Of a stretch of 64,000 nucleotides of DNA, positions 58,313 to 64,000 are shown in pieces (positions within the stretch are counted from its first letter, which is position 1; the number at the start of each line of letters is the position of its first letter). The notes below the pieces were generated by a model. The model was not told the origin of the DNA. It saw nothing but the letters and a program-made list of their open reading frames with translations, and searched no databases. Made by a program: the position numbers and the translations under genes. Where the stretch lies: contig NZ_CP049834.1 of the NCBI RefSeq assembly GCF_019916085.1, positions 124,001 through 188,000 of the forward strand, read 5' to 3'. Origin of the DNA: Aquirufa lenticrescens. GTDB taxonomy: Bacteria > Bacteroidota > Bacteroidia > Cytophagales > Spirosomataceae.

Positions 58313-59051
58313 ATTTTTTTTCTTGTGGGTGATTTTAGGGGTACCGTTTTTGATGATGGGCCAAAGAAAATCAGCAACACCCCAGAAAAAAGAAACGCAA
58401 ACGCAATCTTCGTCTTGGGGATTTGGCGTTAATACGAATACCAACTCCGGAATTTTAGGTGGGTTTAGCTTCTTGAAAACCTTTAAGAATCGCTCATTTG
58501 TCAATCTTGACCTAACTAATACAAAAGATTACCGCGAGTTTGATTCCCCCTATTCATATAATGGGAAAAGCTTTGTGGAAGGAAAGTTGAACTATTTAAT
58601 AAACTTCAGGCCTGAATACGGACGCCAATGGAGCTTATTGAAACAAGCTAGCGATGGTGGAACGAGTTTAAATGGCCGAATCGCTACGGGACCCACAATT
58701 GGAATACAAAAGCCTTATTTTGTGGATATCGTATATACAGAAGCTGGAGGCAAAACCCTAACTACTTCAGTCCCAATGGCAAAAGCCTTAGACAACAGCT
58801 ATAATAAGTCTATTATCAGCGGAGAAGGAAGTATCTTTTCTGGCTTTTCAGAGGCCAAATTTATTCCCGGATGGCATCTAAAAACAGCTCTCGAGTTTAA
58901 ATTTGAGACCTTAAAACAAAATTACCTAGCTGTAGAAACTGGTTTTATTGTGGATTATTTTAGCCAACCCGTTGAAATTTTAAACCAAACGGCCCCTCGC
59001 TCTGTTTATACGACGGGTTATGTGACCTTTTTCTTTGGAAAAAGTAAATAA
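58305..59051 (+). CDS. hypothetical outer-membrane beta-barrel protein
   Basis: A 248-aa exported protein with a signal peptide (about 1-19, ending LMMGQ) and a Thr/Gln/Lys-rich linker (20-35). The following sequence alternates aromatic and polar residues in the manner of an 8-10-strand outer-membrane barrel, ending '[14 protein letters not shown]'. I do not recognise a named family beyond a general Bacteroidota beta-barrel. It overlaps ytxJ by 8 bp and precedes lipA by 7 bp. Confidence 0.78.
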   Translation: MPRFFFLWVILGVPFLMMGQRKSATPQKKETQTQSSSWGFGVNTNTNSGILGGFSFLKTFKNRSFVNLDLTNTKDYREFDSPYSYNGKSFVEGKLNYLINFRPEYGRQWSLLKQASDGGTSLNGRIATGPTIGIQKPYFVDIVYTEAGGKTLTTSVPMAKALDNSYNKSIISGEGSIFSGFSEAKFIPGWHLKTALEFKFETLKQNYLAVETGFIVDYFSQPVEILNQTAPRSVYTTGYVTFFFGKSK

Positions 59052-59058
59052 AAAAAAG

Positions 59059-59928
59059 ATGATTGAATTACCTCAAGTAAGTCCAGCCGCTAATTCTCGC
59101 AAACCAGATTGGTTACGCGTTAAATTGCCTATTGGCGAAAAATATACGAACGTTCGCAAAATCGTAGACGAATACAAATTGCACACAATTTGCCAATCCG
59201 GCAATTGCCCTAACATGGGGGAATGCTGGGGCGAGGGCACAGCAACCTTCATGATTTTAGGAAATGTCTGCACGCGCTCTTGTACCTTCTGCGCCGTAGC
59301 AACCGGCCGTCCAAACGAATACGATGAAGACGAACCACGCCGCGTAGCAGATGCCATCAAATTGATGCAGGTAAAACACGCTGTAATCACATCGGTGAAC
59401 CGCGACGAATTGAAAGATAAAGGAGCAGAAATTTGGTACCAAACGGTTCGCGCTGTTAAAGAAACCACACCTGCCACGACCATCGAAACCTTGATTCCAG
59501 ACGTGAAAGCGAATTGGGATGCCTTGATTCGCATGATCGAAGGTGGACAAGAAGTCGTTTCTCACAACATGGAAACAGTAGAACGTTTGTACCGCTACGT
59601 TCGGCCACAAGCGAAATATGCGCGTAGTTTGGAGCAAATCAAGCGGACGAAAGAGTTTGGAAAACGCAATAAATCCGGCATTATGCTAGGTCTAGGCGAA
59701 ACCCAAGACGAAGTATTAAAAGCAATGGATGATTTAGTGGAGAACGGCTTGGATGTATTGACTTTAGGCCAATATTTACAGCCTACGAAAATGCACCATG
59801 AGGTCATCGAGTGGATCCACCCGGACACCTTCGCGATGTACAAGGAGGAAGGATTGAAACGCGGGCTTGCTTACGTAGAATCTGGAGCCTTAGTTCGTTC
59901 GAGTTATCACGCGGAAAAGCACATCTAG
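59059..59928 (+). CDS. lipA: lipoyl synthase
   Basis: Radical SAM enzyme of 289 aa that inserts two sulfurs into protein-bound octanoate. The radical cluster motif is '[15 protein letters not shown]'. The auxiliary cluster cysteines are in '[16 protein letters not shown]', and the C-terminal 'RSSYH' supplies the serine ligand typical of LipA. I start at 59059 ([12 protein letters not shown]); the frame from 59035 overlaps the upstream gene. Three bases separate it from crtY. Confidence 0.97.
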   Translation: MIELPQVSPAANSRKPDWLRVKLPIGEKYTNVRKIVDEYKLHTICQSGNCPNMGECWGEGTATFMILGNVCTRSCTFCAVATGRPNEYDEDEPRRVADAIKLMQVKHAVITSVNRDELKDKGAEIWYQTVRAVKETTPATTIETLIPDVKANWDALIRMIEGGQEVVSHNMETVERLYRYVRPQAKYARSLEQIKRTKEFGKRNKSGIMLGLGETQDEVLKAMDDLVENGLDVLTLGQYLQPTKMHHEVIEWIHPDTFAMYKEEGLKRGLAYVESGALVRSSYHAEKHI

Positions 59929-59931
59929 TTT

Positions 59932-61113
59932 ATGCAATTACCCGGCCCAGCCTATCGAGAATACGATTTCATCCTGGCGGGAGGGGGAATGGCCGGTTTA
60001 TCTTTTGCCTATTATGTAGGCCAAAGTAGTCTCAGCGACAAGCGAATTTTGATCATCGATCGGGGCGTTCGAAATGAACAAACGTTTTGTTATTGGTCGG
60101 ATGAGCCGTCGGAATTTGATGCCTTGGCGGAAAAATCCTGGGATTCTCTCTATTTCCACAGCGCGAGACCGTCCTCTTTAAAGATCGATATCGAGCCTTA
60201 TTCCTATCGGAAGATAAACGGTAATGCGTGGTTTTCACACTTAGAGACCGAACTCAGCAAACACTCAAACATTCACTACCTTCAGGCTGAAATTAAATCA
60301 ATCAGCTATCAGGGAATAGGATCTTGTGTTAATACTTCAGAAGGCTCCTTTTATGCCTCAGAAAAAATCATCGATAGCTTCAGCCCATTTCCTTGTGATA
60401 ATGCAAATCCCAAACACCTCAAGCAACATTTTTTAGGTTGGGTGGTCGAATGCAATTTTAATAACTTTGAAACGGATGCGGCTCATTTATTTGACTTCCG
60501 CGTAGCATTTGAGAAGGAATGTGAGTTTATGTACGTCTTACCCACAAGTCCCAGAAAAGCCTTATTTGAATACACTTTTTTCTCTGGTACCTTGCGCGAG
60601 CCTGATTATTACCGTGACAAAATCAAATCCTATCTTTTCGCTTATTATGGTCTAACTGAGGATGATTACCTATTGAAAGAGGAAGAAAGTGGTGTGATTC
60701 CCATGCGCAATAATCCGAATAAACCGGCCAATTTATATGAAAAACACCTTAAAATAGGTACAAGTGGTGGCTTCGTAAAATCCACAACCGGCTATAGTTT
60801 TTACCGAACCCAAAAATTCTGCAAAGACCTTGTAGCAATGCTTGAAAAAGGCCCATCTACCTCACTTGTTATTCCTGTTAATTCTTGGAAGATTTGGCTA
60901 GACGAAGTTTTCTTGCAAGTGCTGATCGATCAAAAAATAGCCGGTTCTAAAGTGTTTGAAAGCCTTTTTTACAATAACAAGCCTGGACTTCTTTTGAAGT
61001 TTTTACAAGAAGACACCTCCTGGAAGGAAGACCTTCGCTTGATGTGGTCTGTACCTACTTTACCTTTTGTAAAAGCAGCACTGAAAACTATTTACCGGTC
61101 AAAAATTAAATGA
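59932..61113 (+). CDS. crtY: lycopene beta-cyclase (CrtY-type)
   Basis: A 393-aa FAD-dependent cyclase that converts lycopene to beta-carotene. N-terminal dinucleotide motif 'FILAGGGMAGLSFAYYVG', followed by 'ILIIDRGVRNEQTFCYWSDE'; later 'LFDFRVAF', 'MYVLPTSPRKALFEYTFFSG' and 'GTSGGFVKSTTGYSFYRTQK' match the CrtY family. No other carotenoid genes are in the window. It is part of a run ytxJ-barrel-lipA-crtY on one strand. Confidence 0.92.
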   Translation: MQLPGPAYREYDFILAGGGMAGLSFAYYVGQSSLSDKRILIIDRGVRNEQTFCYWSDEPSEFDALAEKSWDSLYFHSARPSSLKIDIEPYSYRKINGNAWFSHLETELSKHSNIHYLQAEIKSISYQGIGSCVNTSEGSFYASEKIIDSFSPFPCDNANPKHLKQHFLGWVVECNFNNFETDAAHLFDFRVAFEKECEFMYVLPTSPRKALFEYTFFSGTLREPDYYRDKIKSYLFAYYGLTEDDYLLKEEESGVIPMRNNPNKPANLYEKHLKIGTSGGFVKSTTGYSFYRTQKFCKDLVAMLEKGPSTSLVIPVNSWKIWLDEVFLQVLIDQKIAGSKVFESLFYNNKPGLLLKFLQEDTSWKEDLRLMWSVPTLPFVKAALKTIYRSKIK

Positions 61114-61120
61114 ATGGAAC

Positions 61121-61151
61121 TTGCGGGTTCCTTGGAATAATCGTATTTTTG
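61121..61151 (+). promoter_or_regulatory. Bacteroidota-type promoter of metK
   Basis: TTG (61121-61123) and TATTTTTG (61144-61151) separated by 20 bp fit the -33/-7 consensus. The metK start is 37 bp downstream. No SAM-responsive leader fits in the 74-bp gap. Confidence 0.65.
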
Positions 61152-61187
61152 CCCTGATTTTAATCTCAAAACAAATAATATTCGCCC

Positions 61188-62444
61188 ATGGCTTATCTAT
61201 TCACCTCTGAGTCGGTTTCTGAAGGACACCCAGATAAAGTAGCTGATCAAATCTCTGATGCGTTAATTGACCATTTTATGGCCTTTGACCCCACTTCTAA
61301 AGTAGCTTGCGAAACGCTTGTAACCACAGGTCAAGTCGTTTTAGCTGGAGAGGTGAACACAACTACGTATTTAGACGTGCAAGCCATTACACGTGAAGTG
61401 ATTCGCAAGATTGGCTATACGAAGTCAGAATATATGTTTGAGGCAAATTCTTGCGGGATTTTATCTGCGATTCACGAGCAATCAGCGGATATCAACCAAG
61501 GAGTGGATCGCAAGAACCCAGAAGAGCAAGGTGCAGGTGACCAAGGAATGATGTTCGGTTTCGCTACAAAGGAGACTGACAACTTCATGCCTTTGGCCTT
61601 AGATTTAGCTCACAAAATCTTACAAGAACTTTCCGCTATCAGAAATAACGAGCCCTCGTTAATTGGATACCTTCGTCCTGATGCAAAATCTCAGGTAACG
61701 ATCGAATACAGTGATAATCACGTACCTCAACGCATCGACACAATCGTTGTTTCTACTCAGCACGATGATTTCGCGTCAGAAGCAGAGATGTTAGCGAAAA
61801 TCAACAAGGACATCGTAGAAATCGTTATCCCTCGCGTTAAGGCTAAATTAAAGCCAGAATTGCAAGCCTTATTCAACGATGCGATCACTTATCACATTAA
61901 CCCAACAGGTAAATTTGTGATCGGTGGTCCACACGGAGATACGGGTTTAACAGGTCGTAAGATCATCGTAGATACGTACGGAGGAAAAGGTGCACACGGT
62001 GGTGGTGCCTTCTCTGGTAAGGATCCTTCCAAAGTAGACCGTTCAGCTGCCTATGCAACACGTCATATCGCGAAAAACTTAGTTGCTTCTGGTTTATGTG
62101 ACCAAGTATTGGTACAAGTTTCTTACGCGATCGGTGTAGCTAAACCTTGCGGTTTATTCATCGATACGTATGGTACTGCCAAAGTAGACATGACAGACGG
62201 CGAAATCGCCCGTAAAGTAGAAGCTATCTTCGATATGCGTCCTTACTTTATCGAGCAACGCTTGAAATTACGTAACCCAATCTATTCTGAGACGGCAGCT
62301 TATGGACACATGGGACGTAAGAACGAGATCGTTACGAAACACTTCACTGGTCCTAACGGCCAAAAAGTAAGCAAAGAAGTGGAATTATTCACTTGGGAAA
62401 AATTAGACTACGTAGATGCAGTTAAGTCTGCTTTCGGAATCTAA
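61188..62444 (+). CDS. metK: S-adenosylmethionine synthetase
   Basis: Forms SAM from methionine and ATP. At 418 aa it has the start '[20 protein letters not shown]', the signature '[16 protein letters not shown]' and the phosphate loop '[19 protein letters not shown]'. All core motifs are intact. It is convergent with hpf and ends at a strong bidirectional terminator. Confidence 0.98.
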   Translation: MAYLFTSESVSEGHPDKVADQISDALIDHFMAFDPTSKVACETLVTTGQVVLAGEVNTTTYLDVQAITREVIRKIGYTKSEYMFEANSCGILSAIHEQSADINQGVDRKNPEEQGAGDQGMMFGFATKETDNFMPLALDLAHKILQELSAIRNNEPSLIGYLRPDAKSQVTIEYSDNHVPQRIDTIVVSTQHDDFASEAEMLAKINKDIVEIVIPRVKAKLKPELQALFNDAITYHINPTGKFVIGGPHGDTGLTGRKIIVDTYGGKGAHGGGAFSGKDPSKVDRSAAYATRHIAKNLVASGLCDQVLVQVSYAIGVAKPCGLFIDTYGTAKVDMTDGEIARKVEAIFDMRPYFIEQRLKLRNPIYSETAAYGHMGRKNEIVTKHFTGPNGQKVSKEVELFTWEKLDYVDAVKSAFGI

Positions 62445-62463
62445 TCTGAATTACTTTGATATG

Positions 62464-62492
62464 AAAAAAGGCGACCTTCGGTCGCCTTTTTT
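62464..62492. terminator. bidirectional terminator between metK and hpf
   Basis: A perfect 12-bp stem, AAAAAAGGCGAC (62464-62475) and GTCGCCTTTTTT (62481-62492), with loop CTTCG. A- and T-tracts on either side allow use from both directions. Confidence 0.94.
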
Positions 62493-62505
62493 ATTGCATT
62501 TTTTT

Positions 62506-62847
62506 TTAAAATTCCTCGCTCTCTAAATCTTCTGCTCGAAGCGCCTTTACGGAATTGTTTTTCGATTTAAATCGCTTAATCTGTTCTGCGATGGCATTCA
62601 ACGCTAAGTCCAATGCCTCTTCAAATGATTTCGCTGTTTCTTTGACAAATAACACTGCCCCGGGGACCGTGATCTTAATTTCTAACATTTTCTCCTTTAC
62701 CTTTCCTAGACTTGTCGCCACTTTCAGGAACACCTCACCTCCGGTTATTCGGTCATAAAAGGTATCTAACTTGTTTAACTTTTCTTGAATGCTTTCTACC
62801 AATTTGCGGTCCGCAGTAAAGTGGATCGCGTGAACTTGCACTTTCAT
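62506..62847 (-). CDS. hpf: ribosome hibernation-promoting factor (HPF/RaiA family)
   Basis: A 113-aa protein that binds the 30S decoding site in stationary phase. The beta-alpha-beta-beta-beta-alpha core is visible from 'VQVHAIHFTADRKLVESIQE' to 'EEALDLALNAIAEQIKRFKS'. It is the short form with an acidic tail (EDLESEEF) and lacks the C-terminal dimerisation domain of long HPF. I start at 62847 (MKVQVHAIHF); the frame to 62892 adds 15 residues without family support. Confidence 0.93.
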   Translation of the reverse strand: MKVQVHAIHFTADRKLVESIQEKLNKLDTFYDRITGGEVFLKVATSLGKVKEKMLEIKITVPGAVLFVKETAKSFEEALDLALNAIAEQIKRFKSKNNSVKALRAEDLESEEF

Positions 62848-62958
62848 AAGCTTAAAATTTAATGGTGAAACACGCTTTGGGAATCTTAGCAAAGCTGACA
62901 GAAAAAAGAACGTTTTAGATTCGTTATAAACGTATTGTATTTTTGAAAGGATGTCAAG

Positions 62959-63007
62959 TTTTTAACAGAATTTATTTGGGCGGAGCCCAAATAAATTCTG
63001 TTAAAAA
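62959..63007. repeat. perfect 23-bp hairpin with GGA triloop
   Basis: Arms 62959-62981 and 62985-63007 are exactly complementary (TTTTTAACAGAATTTATT... and its reverse complement) around loop GGA. It runs directly into the triloop array. It is much longer than a normal terminator stem and has T/A tracts at both outer ends. Confidence 0.92.
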
Positions 63008-63064
63008 AGTCGCAGCTTCGCTGCCTAGTCGCCTGAGGCTTAGTCGCAACTGTGTCGCTTAGTC
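63008..63064. repeat. triloop-hairpin array, three units
   Basis: Units GCAGC-ttc-GCTGC (63012-63024), GCC-tga-GGC (63031-63039) and GCAAC-tgt-GTCGC (63046-63058; one A-C mismatch), separated by CTAGTC and TTAGTC. The same architecture as the arrays at 37657, 38766, 41404 and 54586. Confidence 0.88.
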
Positions 63065-63207
63065 AGTAGACACTAGTCAGTAATCAGTAAATGAGGCCGG
63101 AGGCCGCACCACTATACTCATCGCCGCAGGCGATTCCATCTTTATTCTTTATGCTCTATGCTTTAAAAACCATCGCCCAGGCGATTCCACCATTCACCAT
63201 CCCTACT

Positions 63208-64000
63208 TTAAGCTTTATACTTTAAACGTACCAACCTCACCTTCACCCCATTCCTTCTCATAAAATCGTGCCAAAAATGCTGAATAGCGGATAAATGATC
63301 ATTCGGAGACTTCACTTCGACAAAGGCAAATTCATCGCCTTTTTGGATAAATAAATCAGGGAAGCCCTTGACATGTGTACCTAAATGTTCCCATAAGTAT
63401 TGAGATATTGCTGCTAACCCATCTGGAGGCATCACTTGCAAAAACCGCTCCATCAGTTCAAAATCGAGAGAATACCAATCAACCAAAGGATTCATGGCGC
63501 CTTGATTTGCCTCAGCACGAGAGCGCAAAAGTGAAAGAAGCGTAGAACGATCTTCTAATAAATGCAAAGGCAATTCCCCCGCAAAACTCTCCTTTCCATA
63601 ATGACTCGGAGCCCATTGAAAAGGATGATGAAAGCCTTCTTTACGATCTGCAAAAATCAAATCCCAGGCGAAAAGACCGAGGAAATTACGCCAAATCTGG
63701 TTCTCGGTAAAAGCTGCATAATAGCCCTCCGCTTGAAAATGGGCCACCACTCCTGCTTCTACTTGACCGATGTATTCCGGTGAAATTTCAATTAATTCAG
63801 CCTGCTTTAGCGAGGCAGTCACTTGCTTGATGGATTTTTTAGAGGCTTGTTTGGCCAAAAAGTCTTCAAAAAAATGAATCTCCGTAGGCGAAACACACAC
63901 TTCTAATCCCACCCGAGCCCATGCAATGGCTTCGTCTAACTCCCCCATTTTCTGCAAAACACGAACTCGACGCTCTAGCGAGGCACCTGTTAAGGAAACC
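63208..64000 (-). CDS. FAN1-like VRR-NUC domain nuclease, 5' end beyond the window
   Basis: Only the C-terminal part (about 264 residues) is present; the frame is open to the window edge with no start. The VRR-NUC domain holds the PD-(D/E)xK residues in 'GFPDLFIQKGDEFAFVEVKS' followed by 'PNDHLSAIQ'. Upstream 'ENQIWRNFLGLFAWDLIF' and the helical 'ERRVRVLQKMGELDEAIAWA' (TPR-like) resemble FAN1 structure-specific nucleases involved in DNA interstrand crosslink repair. The last residues (RLKYKA) and stop lie in an AAAGTATAAAGCTTAAAG repeat, so the native C terminus may be altered. Confidence 0.85.
   Translation of the reverse strand, partial: VSLTGASLERRVRVLQKMGELDEAIAWARVGLEVCVSPTEIHFFEDFLAKQASKKSIKQVTASLKQAELIEISPEYIGQVEAGVVAHFQAEGYYAAFTENQIWRNFLGLFAWDLIFADRKEGFHHPFQWAPSHYGKESFAGELPLHLLEDRSTLLSLLRSRAEANQGAMNPLVDWYSLDFELMERFLQVMPPDGLAAISQYLWEHLGTHVKGFPDLFIQKGDEFAFVEVKSPNDHLSAIQHFWHDFMRRNGVKVRLVRLKYKA

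Larger units (their letters stand above)
62848..63207. repeat. 360-bp intergenic region with long hairpin, triloop array and repeat modules
   Basis: Contents in order: the hpf leader; a perfect 23-bp hairpin (62959-63007); the triloop array (63008-63064); CAGTAATCAGTAAATGA (63078-63094) and related units; GGCC-gga-GGCC (63095-63105); ATCGCC-gca-GGCGAT (63120-63134); a TTTATTCTTTATGCTCTATGC run (about 63140-63161); ATCGCCC-A-GGCGAT (63172-63185); CACCATTCACCATCC (63188-63202) and the tail repeat of the next gene. I see no protein-coding or RNA gene. Confidence 0.8.

Noticed and set aside
61114-61187. SAM riboswitch before metK
   Set aside because: Only 74 bp, most of it promoter; no stem structure of a known SAM aptamer was seen.

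Overview
The window comes from a member of the Bacteroidota, probably an aquatic carotenoid-pigmented Cytophagales (an Aquirufa/Arcicella-like genus is a guess from gene content). The evidence is: a type A T9SS sorting domain on a subtilase (51885-53483); promoters of the Bacteroidota TTTG / TAnnTTTG type (before tRNA-Thr and metK); few Shine-Dalgarno sequences; bacillithiol genes (bshB1, ytxJ); a CrtY lycopene cyclase; Gram-negative envelope genes (waaA, GT9 heptosyltransferase, TonB-dependent receptor, OprD-like porin); and a MaeB-type malic enzyme. No phage, insertion sequence, rRNA or CRISPR array was seen. One tRNA (Thr, UGU) is present.

Layout. 1-9.2 kb: FtsX/LolE-like permease, M61 peptidase, malic enzyme, dicarboxylate symporter, thioredoxin reductase, M23/LysM peptidase, BshB1. 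9.2-17.5 kb: pdxH, polA, C-N hydrolase, glyS, a DUF349 protein, tRNA-Thr. 17.6-19.2 kb: a three-gene HipBST-type toxin-antitoxin module with an inverted-repeat operator. 19.2-27.6 kb: GT9, M24 peptidase, double-ATPase ABC protein, serine hydrolase, and a small sugar-catabolism group (TIM-barrel isomerase, GH43, Gfo/Idh/MocA oxidoreductase). 27.6-40.7 kb: a large reduced-sulfur island. 40.8-48.7 kb: MsrB, then an SOS-like mutagenesis cassette (DnaE-type polymerase and Y-family polymerase, divergent from a LexA-like XRE-S24 repressor), then Tex. 48.9-51.9 kb: a metal-handling operon (HYC_CC_PP protein, TonB receptor, CPMKC protein, HMA protein). 51.9-64 kb: T9SS subtilase, acyltransferase, ROK kinase, rsgA, waaA, ytxJ, lipA, crtY, metK, hpf and, running off the right edge, a FAN1-like VRR-NUC nuclease.

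How the genes work together. The sulfur island reads as one physiological unit: sulfide:quinone oxidoreductase, a CstB-like persulfide dioxygenase/rhodanese fusion, a TsdA-like di-haem thiosulfate dehydrogenase, a two-gene YeeE/YedE thiosulfate-type transporter, a TauE/SafE exporter, a DsrE-like protein, several rhodaneses and thioredoxins, a porin, and a Crp/Fnr regulator. Four promoters in the island carry a GTGAT-N4-ATCAC-type palindrome whose centre lies exactly 33.5 bp before the -7 TTTG element (or its equivalent). The neighbouring Crp/Fnr protein has the R-E-x-x-x-R recognition helix that reads GTGA in E. coli CRP. Together these predict a compact regulon.

The most unusual DNA lies between genes. 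At five or more places there are tandem units of about 19 bp made of a constant hexamer (GACTAA, or TTAGTC on the other strand) plus a 3-5 bp stem closed by a 3-nt loop. The stem sequence changes from unit to unit while both arms stay complementary. These arrays sit inside longer composite intergenic elements that share further modules (GGTGAAT/GGTAAAT runs, AGAGTATAGAG runs, GATTACTGACTACTG runs, TTAGTCCGGAGG) in a recurring order, and in places they supply the last codons or the stop of the neighbouring gene. I know of no named family that matches them.
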